A stretch of 64,000 nt of DNA from Golubevia sp. BC0850 (GCA_012976225.1 JAAVVG010000012.1:1-64000); one strand, 5' to 3'. Positions 36,293-48,178 are shown, counted from the first letter of the stretch. The notes: generated by a model from the sequence alone, not told the origin. Made by a program: numbers and translations.

Positions 36293-36640
36293 AACTTCAG
36301 GGGAGGGGAGGAAGGGAGAATGTGGATGAGGAAGAAGAAGAAGATGAAGAAGGATTTCAAAATCCACATGTCCAGAAGAGTGGTTCACACTCAGACAGGC
36401 ACCACCACGTGGCTTTCTACTCTCACTCAGGATGTACAATTCAAGATTTTCGACGATTTGAGAAAGGGGCAAAATAAGTGTTACTTTGAATTCTGAGAGG
36501 ACTTCTAAGAGATCCGGAGTCTGAGTTCTTCTCCTTTCCCTCTCTCCTCCCTCTCCCCTCTCCCTCCCCAACTCCACGTCCTGACTCCTGCCTCTTGCCA
36601 AACACAAGTCTTTCTCTAGCTCGATACCGTCTCAAGGTCC
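36293..36640. other. Upstream region of the symporter gene
   Basis: CT-rich on the minus strand; the long frames over it are not convincing. It is taken as promoter and leader of the symporter gene. Confidence 0.35.
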
Positions 36641-36738
36641 TATCATTGAGGGAAGGGAGAGATCCATGAGGTTGTTGAAAGGCAGTTCTCCTTTTAATTT
36701 GTCGCCGACTGGGAAAAGAAGGAAGGGGTGGTCAGATG
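36641..36738 (-). pseudogene. Fragment of the F-box family (last exon)
   Basis: On the minus strand the text CCCAGTCGGCGACAAATTAA followed by AAGGAGAACTGCC matches the start of the last exon in copies A, B and C. Upstream homology stops exactly where the inverted-repeat element at 36739 begins. Confidence 0.6.
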
Positions 36739-37718
36739 GGGGGACAGAGCGCGCACGCTAAGGATCGGATGGCGCAAGCAACTTTTCGAACCACTTTTTG
36801 AATCAAATCCAAGTTTCTTCAAATTCATCTTCCAACAAACACCATTCACTCTCTTTTAGATACTTGGATAGTACCTGAACATGTATTTCAATGCATTCCT
36901 GGGGAAAATATAGATCTCACACTGAAGAAATGAAAGTAGCATAAAAATTTTCTTTGACTTTCTGCCAACTTTCTCACCCCAAGAGTCTAGATATTGATTT
37001 CTTGAGCCTCCAAGCCACTTTCAATGCTTCCTTGAAAGATTGTTTCTATATTACAGTTGCCTTGTCCAAGAATCTGGGCTCATATCAAGTGAGAGCGTCG
37101 ATACTTTCGATCGAATGGCTCCCTCGACCACTGCTCAAGGTCACATCTCGAGGCTGCTGTTTCTCAAGAGTGACAATCACACCACCAGAGGATCAAGTAA
37201 AGTACTATGTTTGATTTCAAGCCCGATTCAGTTCAGCCTTATGGCACGTAAGGTTGGAGATGAGAAGAGATCATACTTTGGACTCATTTTGTGGCTTGGA
37301 AATGACCGAGGCCAAAAGAGCCGAACTGAAGTGAAGATGAGGAAGGTGAGAGTTCTACATCTCATCAACGCTCTACAGTGCTCTGGTTTTCCTGGGATAT
37401 TCAAATTATTTTAAACTAGATTGAACCACCTACAAAGGACGACAGATTCAACTTCGAGCCCAGGGAAGGGATCGGAAAGGTGAAAGAAGCAACTAAATTC
37501 AGTGGACAAGTCACTTAAACACCTCGATCTACTTACCGATCTACTTTTTTTACCATTCTCTGACTTTGATACTGTGTTTTGGAAGAAATTAAAGGCATTG
37601 GTGGTCGACAGTAGAGATTATGAGGCGAGCCAGATTGAAGAAACCTGGAATTGGCTCAAAAAGTGGTCAAAAGATTTGCGTGCGCCATCCGATCCTTAGC
37701 GTGCGCGCTCTGTCCCCC
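36739..37718. mobile_element. 980-bp element with long terminal inverted repeats
   Basis: The left end GGGGGACAGAGCGCGCACGC and on to about 36825 is repeated inverted at about 37632-37718. The outer 38 bp are identical (GGGGGACA through ATGGCGCA), and the inner 50 bp are similar with mismatches. The interior has no convincing transposase, so this looks like a non-autonomous DNA transposon. No clear target-site duplication is seen (left flank GTCAGATG, right flank GAGGTCTC), and the superfamily is not assigned. It interrupts an F-box family relic on its left side, so it is younger than that relic. Confidence 0.75.
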
Positions 37719-37782
37719 GAGGTCTCTTTCTGGAAGTTCTGAACAACTCTCCGTCTTTGCCTTCCTCCCCTCAATTCAGGTG

Positions 37783-39844
37783 ATGACTACATTGTATCCG
37801 ATTCTACTGATTCTAGTAGGTCCAGTCGTCTTTAAGAAGATTTCCTCTTTCAGATCCAAGTCAACTTCTGGAAAACCTTCAGCTAAATTAACACTTTCAC
37901 CAACTTTAACTTCACCAACCTCTATCGTTCTTTATTCCCTAATCTCGCTTCATTTCCTCTATCAACTTTATTCCTTAATTTCTCAATTCTTCTATCCCAA
38001 TTCAATCTTCCTAAATCGATCCTTGAATTTGAGTATCAATCAATCAACTTCTTCAATCCGTTCAACTCTACTCACTTTGGATTCAAATTCAATCCCTCAA
38101 TCCTCTAATTATCCTCTAAACTCATTGGGCTTATCATCTCCTCATGATACTCTCACTGCTTTATCAACTCTTTTAGACAGGTTATCAAGGTTCGAGGGTA
38201 GAATTCTATATCTTCTAGTTGGTTCTGATCCAATCCTAAGCTGCATCTACTGCGTAAGGAAGGATGATTACCTCCTTTATTCTCTATTTAATGATGTTTT
38301 ACCAGAGTATATTAAGCAGTTGATCTTCATTGGACTATTGAGTCTGAGGTTCAAATCAGTTGATAACTTGGATCACTTCATCAAGATGCTGCTCAGAAGG
38401 AGTAAGAGTAATGGGGCTGGGACTGGGGCTGCAGAGAGTAGGACGTTCAAAGACTCATCTAACTGGAGAGCCTTTGGAACTTGGTCATTGGTCATTGGCT
38501 TTGGATTCGAAGTCATCGTGCTGATGTTCTTCGCTCATGTCTCTACTGATAAGAGCTGGCTGAATCATGTGAGTTGCTAGGAATGAGAAGGGAGGGAGGA
38601 ACGAGAGACTAGGAAGGGAATGTAAAGCTAAAAAGATTCAAAATGATAAAAGAAGTTGAGGGAGTCTATTCATGATTTCAAGAAGAGGAGGTCCGGACGT
38701 TCTGCCAGCGAGCTTCCAGCTTTCGAGGTATGAGAGAATGAGAGATAAGGAAACCATTCCCTCTCTCTCTTCAATCTAGACAAGAGACAGGTTCGAATTC
38801 TCTTTGTTTTGCTGAAGTTATCGCCCAGAAAAGAGAAGGGATTAGAGGAGAGAGCTTGGTAGAAAGGAATGATTTAACTCGATAGAGCGTGAGCTCATTT
38901 CAAAGAAAGAAGTTCATCTCTCTAAGGGGTCTCATTTCTTCTAGGCGCAAGTTCAAAGAAACAGTCTTAGAGATAGCCTTAGCGTGGATATCACGGTCAC
39001 AAGAACAAGAACTGGAGCAGATAGGAGTGCTTCTCTGCAAGAGAGCTTCTTCCTCTTTCCAAGCTCTTCTCCCGTGGATTCTCAACAAGAATTGCGTTCC
39101 CAGAGCCAACTCATTTGCACTCAAACCAAAGCCTTTTCCCAGATCTTCCATTCAGAGATCCTTCTATTCAGACCATCACCTTTTTCTTTGGGTTTTCTGA
39201 CGTTCTCTCCCATCCTTTTTTCTTTGTCGCAGTATCACCACAACCTATCCCTCCTCCGAATCCTGCACTTTCTAATCCTACCAACTTTAGTCCTTCTATT
39301 TCCAACTCAAAGAATCCCGCCTTCGTATCAGAGAAGCGTCCTGAGACTGGATTCAGTGGAGAAAGTTCTTGGGGAAACTGTTTTAAGTGGAAGATGTGGG
39401 AGAGTCAGTAGGGAAGGAAGGCTGGGTGAAAAGGGTGAGAAAGGAATCATTAAATTGGTGAAAGGGAAAGTGGAAGTGGTTGAAGGAGGAAATGAGGGGA
39501 GAGCGGGTGGTTCGAGTGAGAAGATCGAGGGGGTAGATCAGAAGGAGAAGCGAGAGCAGATAGCTTCGACTGATAAGGTAACTTCAACCTCAACCTCAAC
39601 CTCAATCCAAAACATGAATGACACTCTTTCTATTGAAACGACTACGACTCCTACTACAGAGCCTTCTTCAACAACATCTCTTCCAACCCAAAATTCATCT
39701 CAACTTTCAATCAAAGAGTTACTTATCTTTGCAATTCAAGCGGGAGTCAAACCTCATGATCTGGAGAGGCTGAAAAAACAATGTGAAGATGCTAGTAAAG
39801 GTGTCTGGGAAGAAGTTGGAGCAGGGAAGGAAGTTAAGAAATAG
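37783..39844 (+). CDS. Conserved-looking fungal multi-pass membrane protein with CxxC motif
   Basis: Model: 37783-38568 and 39233-39844; 465 residues. It starts MTTLYPILLILVGPVVFKK, a hydrophobic first helix; further helices lie at SIVLYSLISLHFLYQLY, YIKQLIFIGLLSL and FGTWSLVIGFGFEVIVLMFF, and after the intron at HNLSLLRILHFLILPTLVLL. A loop holds SDPILSCIYCVRKDDYLLYS, with a CxxC pair before an aromatic stretch. I recall this pattern from unnamed fungal membrane proteins, but no function is known to me. The tail has a TSTSTSTS tandem repeat and a helical end (LLIFAIQAGVKPHDLERLKK). The intron is 664 bp. The upstream in-frame ATG at 37651 lies inside the inverted repeat and is rejected. Confidence 0.75.
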
Positions 39845-40250
39845 GGAGGGTCCGAGGGGCGAAGCAGAAAAATCTTGTTTGTTAGTAGCTTTCCGTCACT
39901 CTTACATTAGACTCTTGTACTCAATAATTAATCGTATACCCTGTTGCTAAGTTTTTGGAAGGTTTCTGGGTGGATGGAGAAAGTTGAAGAAAGTTGACCC
40001 TTTGGGGGCTGGGGTCTATGCAATGCGAAGAGAATGAAGACTATCGTTCCGATTTTCAGACCATCTGCTGAGATTCCCTCAGATTAAAATAAAAACAGAC
40101 TTGTGCGGCATTTACGATTGATGGAGTCAAGTCAATGAGGCAAACAGAGGTGAAAGAAAACAGAGGATTGCCAGATTAGATCCGGGGAAAGGTTGACTGG
40201 GTCTCAGATAAGCGACAGCCAGTCCCTTTTCTCGAACCATACTTACGAGC
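39845..40250. other. Intergenic
   Basis: 3' flank of the membrane-protein gene. No gene was recognised before F-box copy C. Confidence 0.4.
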
Positions 40251-41274
40251 CTGTGTGATTCTTCTACATGGTTTCAATCAACTCTCTACTTCAAAGAGAG
40301 CCAGAATTAGGCAGTTTGATTCGGCAGCTGGTGGTACGACCCTTCAAGGACGATCTCACTCAGGAAGAGAGCGTTTCTTTCATCAAGCTGTGGAGAGCTC
40401 TTAATTCTGCGGCTGGAAGAAACCTTACCCAATTTGAAGCTGAATGTCAAGTCTTGGGAATCATATTGAGCAAGTGCCAGAACCTCTAGACTCTAGTCCT
40501 AGCAGGTGGAATCTTCTCGTTCCCACTAGTGGCTATTAGACAAGGAAGGAGCCTCCCATTCCCTTTCCTAACCCAATCCCTGAAGAGGCTCTTTTTGAAT
40601 ACTGGTCCAGAACTCAAAGGGAACATGACAGCACAGAACCTGATTTGGATCCTGGGTGAGTTGAAAGGTCCCCCGTCTCTCCGCCTACCCTCAAACTGAC
40701 CTCCAATCTTTCCCTTACAGTCTGAATGGCAAAAGTATTCTGCCCGCATTTGACACAGTAAGGCTTGATCTCTTCGGTCTGATAGAGATTAAGGGAGGGG
40801 AAACAGAAGGCTCTTCTCTCTCACAACTTGAGGTCTTGCATCTCCTTTTCTATCGTATCACTTCCAGTGGTAATGACTTGGATCTCCAAGAGGAACATCT
40901 TCTATCGATTCTTCTCTCAATGAAAGTATTTCCCAACCTGAAAGAAGTAGTGGTTCCCTCTAGGCTGACCGACCCTTGCGTTTCAGAAGTGATTTATCCA
41001 CGCTCTTTCAAACTCGGGAAAGAGGGGAGGGAAATCCTGAAAAAAATGCGAGATGGTCAAGAGTGGGAAGGTCAAGCTGAGGATCTTGGAACTAGACGAA
41101 ACAAGTGAGTAAGCTGAGGAGCTTTTAATTGGCTCGAAACAATCCAGAGTTTCATCTGACCTCAAACCATTCCTAACTCTTTTCTTCCAAGTTGGCGACA
41201 AAGCAAAAGGAGAAAACTGTCTTTCAACTCTTCCGTGCCTCTCTCCTTTTCCTCAGTAGCCCTCTCGCGAGCTC
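40251..41274 (+). pseudogene. F-box-like repeated gene, copy C, truncated and internally deleted
   Basis: Begins inside exon 2 (SINSLLQREPELGSLIRQLVV) without the F-box exon, continues through RNLTQFEAECQ and IILSKCQNL, and is frame-broken there. Most of exon 3 is missing. Homology resumes at VLHLLFYRITSSG and KLGKEGREILK, and the last exon (from about 41192) reads VGDKAKGENCLSTLPCLSPF then stop. Its 3' flank is the first copy of the 192-bp direct repeat. Confidence 0.65.
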
Positions 41275-41466
41275 AGAAGTCCATGACTAGGAATCGAATT
41301 GTAGAAAGTTGCCAACTTTGCGACGAGGCTAACGAGATGGAAATTTGGTGTCGAACGGGATGATGATCTTTGGTTAGAAATAAAAGATCGAGAAAGACGG
41401 GCTTAAAGACTTCTTCAATTGGAATTTTACTTCTTCCTTCGAATCTCACTTCCTCTTGTTTTGACT
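41275..41466 (+). repeat. 192-bp direct repeat, copy 1
   Basis: Begins AGAAGTCCATGACTAGG and ends CTCTTGTTTTGACT. By eye it is identical to 44573-44764. It is the 3' flank of F-box copy C; a diverged homologue lies downstream of copy E at about 56757-56908 (minus strand), so copy 1 is likely the original position. Confidence 0.9.
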
Positions 41467-41725
41467 AATCGCAATCTCAACAGGAGCTTGACCCTAATAC
41501 AAGTCTGGCTTCTAGAATGCCTTGAAGAACTGCAAAATTTCCAAACTCTTCTGGCTCTCTTTCTCTTTATTAGGTCCCTCTCTAGTCAACAACATGTTCT
41601 CATTCTGTCTCTTTAGTCATTCGTTTTCTTCAATCCTTCGCTCTGTTCGTCCATAGATTCTTTCAAAGCTCAGTTTTTCGCTTCCCACTTTCGCTCTTTC
41701 CCTGCTCACGAAAGCTCACCCGTTC

Positions 41726-41756
<31 letters not shown>

Positions 41757-42680
41757 CTCTCCATCTCACTTCCAGCTCCAGAATGGAGAAACAAAATTTT
41801 TATCTCAAGTCAGAAGCTCTCTTCCTCTCCGTCCGCGTCTCTTGACCTTTTCTCTCTCAGTCGACATGCTTCCTTTTGTATTCTGCTCACCGGGTTCTTT
41901 CCACTTGTACTACTCTAGTTTTTGGCCTACATCATTAATCTCTTGACCTCCGAATCTTACTGGGGTTTGGAGTTGTTTTCCCCCCTTTTTGGCAGAGCTC
42001 GGTGATCTCTTGGTTCGTGACAAGAACCAAGTTGAGGCTTGCGGGCGGGTGAAGCGCTCTTCTCTTCAAAACCATCACAATCTCGACTGCCCATCTCAAA
42101 AGAAGATCCATCGACCAGGCAATGAGCCATACTGGAGAGACGATCGAAAGAAGGGGCAGAGTCTCACCTCAACCAATGAGAGAGCACCAGGAGGAGAGAT
42201 GACGCAGAGGACGCGCAAAGGCGAGAAGGCAAAAGCCCAATCCTCGCTGATGTAAATGGCCTCTTCAGTTCATACATGAGGCGGTGATGATGCGCGATGA
42301 AGCGGTGAAGCGACGACCGAAGGAGGCCGGCCGTTGTGCTGAAGCGATGGGCTTCACCATCATTGAACTGAATCAGACTGGACTGAACAGAATGAAGTGA
42401 ATGATGATTAAGCATGATGATTAATACATGTATTGTTTGTACGTCAGCGAGATCGGGCCCTTGATGGTTTGCGAGATTGTCGACCGGATGATTGATCATG
42501 CGGCCGAGGAGAATCCATCTTCTCATGCTCTTGCGCCGACGTTTTTGTCTTAAGAAAGAAGAGTCTGACTCCGTTTTCCTACCTGCTCCCCATTTCCACT
42601 GACTTTTCCTCAAATCGAACTCAAACCGTAACTTTCTCTCCACAAGTCCACCACACAGTCTCGCTTCTCTCCGAATCAAA
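41467..42680. other. Upstream region of the reductase gene
   Basis: CT-rich, with a (CT)n run of about 20 bp at 41729-41749. Only incidental frames; nothing was recognised as a gene. Confidence 0.4.
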
Positions 42681-44143
42681 ATGTTCAAGATTGAACCAAA
42701 CTCGGTCGTTCTTGTCACTGGAGCAGGAGGGTTTGTTGGTTCAGCAATCTGTTTCGAGCTATTAAAAAAGGGATTCAGGGTCAAAGGTACAACCAGAACT
42801 CAATCCAAACTCGAAGCCATGAAGGAGAAGTACGAGAAAGACTTTGGAATCGGATGCTTGGAGATCGTCGAGATCAAGGATTTATCGGTGCCAGGCTCCT
42901 TGGATCATGCCCTAGCAGGTGCGTCGAAGATAAAAAAAGTGGTGGTTAAGCGAAAGAATACAGATCCCTCTGAGGAATTAGTCTCTGACTCTGCTCGTTC
43001 CTCTCACCTCCGTTTCTCTATACAGGCTGTTCTGGAATTGTTCACAGCGCTTCTGAGATGTCTTTCTCAGAAGATCTAGAAGGAACGGTCAACATTGTTA
43101 CTGGGATGACTAATGAAGTCTTGGCATCCATCAACAGAACGGATCAGATCAGATCTGCTGTGTTCACGTCAAGCAGGGCTGCGGCTAGCTCTCTAATGGT
43201 TTCGCCTCCTACTCTGACTCCAGATGAAGGTTTTTTCGACGAGGCGTACGGACTTGCTGAAAATGCACAAGGGCTCGAGAGAGCTTTCTTAAGCTGTAAG
43301 TCGAGCTTTTAATGGTTCGGGTCGAGCAAGAAGTAGCAAAAGAAAAGAGAGAAGAGAGAAGCTTTCTCTAAGATTTGCCGAATTGGATATCTTACTTACC
43401 AATCAACTGGTTTATCTTCTTTATTTGCAGATTGCGCATCGAAGGTTGCCGGAGAAAAGGCGGTTTTCGAGTTCCTAAAGAAAGAAAAGGTGAGTTGCCT
43501 CGCAAGTCGCAATCAATTTGAACTTTGAAGCTGAAGCCACAAGGTCAGATGTTGATCTGAAACCTCTTTTCCCTCTACAACAATGCTCGTTCTATAAACA
43601 GCCCAAATTCAGAGGTGAGTCAACAAGCTTGGAGATTGCTCATCGACAACGTTTGTCTCCCGATTTGCTCTAATGTCGTTCCGTTCTTACTTTCTCTCTC
43701 ATTTTTCCCTCCTCAAAGTCAACACAGTCTTACCTGAGCTATGTCTAGGACACGTCCACAACCCTCTACCAGGATGGTATTCTACTGGAAGCAGCATCCT
43801 ACCTTTTTCGAAAGGCGAACCAGGGCTTCTTGATCAAATTTTGAAGGCACCCACTTTCTTCAACGACGTAAATGACGTAGCAAAACTTCACGTTATAGCT
43901 TTGACAGACGAATCACTCAATGGTCAAAGGATCTGGGCCACTTCGGTTCCAATCTCTGCTTCTCAAATCCAGGAGGTCTTGAAAGAAATCAAGTCAGATT
44001 ATAAAGAGAAAGACCTTTCTGATTTCCCTCCACCAACAACAACCGTTGTCATCGATAACAGGAAAAGTGAAGAGTGGTTGAAAAAGCATTATGGTTCTGG
44101 ATTCACAGACCTCAAAAGATGTATCCAATCCAATCTCGAATAA
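42681..44143 (+). CDS. NAD(P)-dependent epimerase/reductase (extended SDR, aldehyde-reductase type)
   Basis: Model: 42681-42918, 43026-43295, 43431-43489, 43602-43614, 43719-44143; 334 residues. The Rossmann motif TGAGGFVGSAI (G14-x2-G-x2-G20) opens the protein, and the catalytic YxxxK is YCASK at residues 170-174, created across the second intron. Other family text: GIVHSASEM, FTSSRAAASS (Ser upstream of Tyr), LPELCLGHVHNPLPG and NDVNDVAKLHVIAL. The family (yeast Gre2/Ari1, plant dihydroflavonol and cinnamoyl-CoA reductases) reduces aldehydes or ketones with NADPH; the substrate is unknown. Exon 4 is only 13 nt. The gene sits between two identical 192-bp direct repeats. Confidence 0.9.
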
Positions 44144-44572
44144 AAATTTCGTCCGAACTTTGTATAGCCCTTATTGATTCCTCTGAGAAATTACTTCCTT
44201 TTGTCTTCTCTACTCTACCCCTATGCTTGCTTGCCTTCTTTGAATGACATATCGTTTTCACTTCTAATGGCATTGAAAACTATATATCGAGTTTGTGATG
44301 TTTGGGCTTTTCCTTCTCGGGACGACTTGAGAATCAGAGTAAAGAAGCGAAGGAGAAGGAGAGCGTGATTGGAAGTCAACGAGAGTCAATTCATCAAGAT
44401 CATTTTCTTCCGGGTTCTGGAGCCTGTGATGGAGACATCACTTTCAGCTTTGCTCGGTTCCGTCGCCTGCCTTTGAGGTTTTGATCTGAAGGATCCGCAA
44501 ATCGGTGAGAAATTCAAAGTTCTGAAGCATCGCTCCTGCTCCTTCCTCCCTTCCGTCTCTTTGTCGACTAGG
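44144..44572. other. 3' region of the reductase gene
   Basis: No gene was recognised. It runs up to the second 192-bp repeat. Confidence 0.4.
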
Positions 44573-44764
44573 AGAAGTCCATGACTAGGAATCGAATTGT
44601 AGAAAGTTGCCAACTTTGCGACGAGGCTAACGAGATGGAAATTTGGTGTCGAACGGGATGATGATCTTTGGTTAGAAATAAAAGATCGAGAAAGACGGGC
44701 TTAAAGACTTCTTCAATTGGAATTTTACTTCTTCCTTCGAATCTCACTTCCTCTTGTTTTGACT
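44573..44764 (+). repeat. 192-bp direct repeat, copy 2
   Basis: Same orientation and sequence as 41275-41466, 3298 bp apart start to start. It is not preceded by F-box family sequence, so it is a detached copy of that flank. Confidence 0.9.
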
Positions 44765-45219
44765 TTCATTTTGGTGATAGCGTGCAGTGGCTATCCCGTT
44801 CGAAACTTGCGATATTCGTTCTGCTTCCTTCGCCCGCCTTTCAATTTTTTCAATCGTGGAGAACACAGATCATAATCTTGCTATCAAACGAGAGGATGAC
44901 GACAGAAGTGAAAACGTTCCAGACATGCTTCTTGACTTCAAAACGTTTCTTGTCGATTGCCGCGTCTTCGCTGTAGACCAAGACCAGGTAAGACTTTTCC
45001 TTGAATCAGATTATTTACTTCTGCGAAAGAACTGGATGTATCGACATATAATGTAAGAACGAAGGCAAAGCTAGAGGAATGAGTTTCCTAATTCGGTGAA
45101 TTAAGTCGAGATTCAATTTTTCGAGCTTCTTTCAGATTGAATGTGGATGAGATCATGAAGCAATGAAGGCAGGGGTCCGAGATTGGCGCGTTTTGCTGAC
45201 CTCAATTAAGAAGAAAAAA
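44765..45219. other. Region between the repeat and F-box copy D, with a possible orphan exon
   Basis: A plus-strand frame at about 44787-44987 reads AIPFETCDIRS, DHNLAIKREDDDRSEN and FKTFLVDCRVFAVDQDQ, then meets a GTAAGA donor-like site. It has no start codon of its own and looks like an exon cut off from a gene. The family is unknown. Confidence 0.3.
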
Positions 45220-47405
45220 GAAACCTCAGACCCTCCTTTTTTCTTCCTGACCATCGTATCTTTTTGACTCTCCAACTTTGGACCATCGATCATCCTTCCT
45301 TCATCAAGATTCTTCTTGAATGGAGTAGGTGCTTTTCGAACATTGAGAACGCGGTCAGACGATAGGTTTGACTTCACTTCCCTTCCTTCCTATCTTTCTC
45401 ATTCTCTCTTCCTCACTCCTCAGCCTTTCCATCATGGTTCAACAACTCTCCATCATCAGTTCCAGAAAGAAGTCAGCAAACTTCAGCACTCTACCTGAAG
45501 AGCTTGTTCCTCTAGTGGTCGGATTCATCAGGAGCTGGGGAGAGAAAGAGGAGCGCGGCAAAGATTTTTCAGAGCGAAGAGAGAAAGGAAGAAGGTAGCC
45601 TTCTTCTCCTTTCCTGTCTGCTTTCATCCGTCTCCACTGATTCGAGATGTTCTCAAGTTTCCCAACAACGAATCCAGAGACACTACGCTTCTCTCTGTCG
45701 CCTCGACTTCAAGATCAGCTTACGCGAATTGGTATCCGTTCCTACTCCAAAACGTTACCTTCAATATGCTCCACGTGGAAGCGCTCAACTGGCTTTTGCA
45801 AAGAGAGCCGAAGTTTGGCAGTCGGATTCAGCAGCTGGTGGTAACGCACACCAAAGCCAGTCCGTCTCAGGAAGAGAGTGCTTCCTCCTACAAGCTGTGG
45901 GAAGCTCTTCGCTCTACGACTGGACGAAAGCTGACTCAAATAGAAGCCGGATATCACACGTTAAGAATCACATTGAGCAAGTGTCAGAACCTCCAGACTC
46001 TCGTCCTAGCAGGTGGAATCTTCTCCTTCTCACTAGTGGCCATTAGCCAAGGAAGGAAGGAGCCTCCCACTCCCTTTCCTAACTCAACCCCTTAAAGAGG
46101 CTCTTTTCGGGGTCCGATACAGATCTCAAATTGAACATGTCAGCACAGAACATGATCTGGATCCTGGGTGAGTTGAAAGATGCCTCGTCTCTTCATTTGC
46201 CCTAGCTCGCCCCTCAAATTGACCTCCAATCTTTCCCCTGGCATCCAACCTCTCCCGCACGACCTGGACGGCATCAGCATTCTGCCCAAATTTGACACAG
46301 CGGCTTCAATCGAGTTCAATTGAGATTACCTGTCATTCGCTTATCTTTTGGAGTATTCGGAAACCTTCAAAGGTCTATCGACCGTCAAGCAGCTAGCTCT
46401 CAGACCTCAGGTTATCTGGGATGATGGCGCCATCAACAGTAGAGGCTGGAAAGGATGGAAAAGATGGAGAGGTGAAGAGAGTAGCTTGGTGGGGCGAAAT
46501 CTGGACACAGCAGCAGTTTATCAATTTCTTCAGGTTACTAACTCTCTCGATTCTCTGGAGGTCATAGCTGGAAACGCGTTCACTGCCTCTGGAGCCTATT
46601 TAGTCTGTCAAGTTTCAGTGGACTTTCTCTCAAGTCTCGACGAATCTTGCTCTCCAATCAAGCATCTTCGACTTCTCAACATCTTTCGGTCAAACTCCCT
46701 GAGTTCGGCTCTCTCGAAATTCAAGGCACTGAAGATATTGAGCTTAGACGGAACTTTACTGCAAATGATGAGGAGGGAGGAGTTCATTGCCTCCGTATCA
46801 AGGGTCGAGATTCTCCTTCTGCTGTTCTATGGGTTAACGAGTCCAAGCCTCGGGATCAAGACTTCGCAGAAGAGACTCTGCTATCTACTATGCTCTCAAG
46901 CAAAGGCCTCCTAAGCATCAAGGAATTGATGATCCCATCTAAACCCATCAATATTGCAGGTTCAGAGAGAGCTTCTCCGCGCTTGCTCAGACTTTGGAAA
47001 GACGCAAGGGAAGTCTTGGAAGGGAACGAGATGATCAAAAGTGGGAAGGTGAAGCTAAGGACCTTCGAAGTAGGCAAAACACTGAGGGGTTTCCTTATTG
47101 GCCCAAAAGAATCCAGAGTCTCATCTCACCTCACATTGTTCCCTCGCTCTTTCTCAGTTGGCACCTTGGAACTAGTTGAGACAAGTGAGTAGACATAACA
47201 CCCCTATTTTTGAGTGAGAGAGAGAGAGTAGGATCCCAATCACCTCAAACCATCGTCTCTCTCTCCCAGTCGGAGATGAATCAAAGCGAGAGAAATGTCT
47301 CTCTGCTCTGGAATGGCTATCTCCCTTTCCTCAATGATGACACTCTACTGCAACTATCCGGAGACAGACAATCGTCTGTCTTCTGTTTTGATATGACTCC
47401 ATTTC
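45220..47405 (+). pseudogene. F-box-like repeated gene, copy D, longest relic
   Basis: Exon 1 starts at 45434 (MVQQLSIISSRKK) and has STLPEELVPLVVGFIRSW. The first intron's donor is GTAGCC instead of GTGAGT, and its acceptor AG is changed. Exon 2 has LLSVASTSRSAYANW, LGSRIQQLVVT-like text and SKCQNLQTLVLAGG. Exon 3 (about 46325-47085) reads LLEYSETFKGLSTVKQLAL, DFLSSLDESCSPIKHLRLL and KALKILSLDGTLLQ, then shifts frame near 46820 relative to copy F. An extra duplicate of the exon-end motif (LELVETSE) follows at about 47165-47190. The final exon is at about 47265-47410. Over exon 3 it is very similar to copy F, which indicates recent duplication. Confidence 0.65.
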
Positions 47406-47739
47406 GATGAAAGAGGGTTATGAGTGGGATGAAGGATGGAGAAGGGCGAATGATTGGGTTCTGATCTTGCAACTGGGTATTGAAGATTCACATTGCCCAA
47501 CAATTCTGATAGGATGTCATTGTCAGTCTGAGTGTGAAAGGAGTCCTGAAATCAAGTTGCGAGAGTGATCAATGTTGGTGCCTCCGGCATCGTGGCATTT
47601 ACAGAGCAAATTCTGGCCGTCATTGATGAGAAACAAAGATTCAAGAATCTGCTTTTAATTATTGTACAGGATAGAATCGAGAGCTGGTAAACTAGAATCT
47701 TGGTAGAGTGTTTGAATGCCAATTCTTTAGGGTTTGAAA
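47406..47739. other. Intergenic
   Basis: Between F-box copy D and the 3' end of the SmD2 gene. No gene was recognised. Confidence 0.4.
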
Positions 47740-48178
47740 TCAGGCAGTGTTACGTAGAACTGAAAGGGCAAACAGAAGAAGAGAAAAAGGGATGGGATTA
47801 GCACTATAAATTGAAACTCAGCTTAGATAAATCAAGGGAAACCAGAACGGAAATTGTAACGTCGATGGAAACTCAACTCACCAAGAACCACCGAATCTCC
47901 TCTCAAGAACATTTTCGAGATGAATCGATCTTTCTGTATGAGATTGAGAGATTCGGAAGTAAGCGTTAAGAATACGTTCAAAGGAAGAATCCAAACTAGA
48001 GGGATGAGAAAAAGGAGAATACTAACATTGACTGGTTTCTTGTTCTTGGATTTTGGCTTGAAAATGAAGAAAAAAGGGGAGGGAAGATCATCAGTGCTAG
48101 TGTTTGAAGGAAGAGTGCTTGATACTCTGGGAAACACTGCGAATGATACATGGATGACTCACTACTTCGGTCCACATC

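Noticed and set aside
37651-37782. N-terminal extension of the CxxC membrane protein from an upstream in-frame ATG
   Set aside because: It would be encoded by the terminal inverted repeat; the ATG at 37783 starts directly at a hydrophobic helix.
38780-38800. GGTTCGAATTC, a possible tRNA B box
   Set aside because: No matching A box, no T-stem pairing and no acceptor stem nearby.
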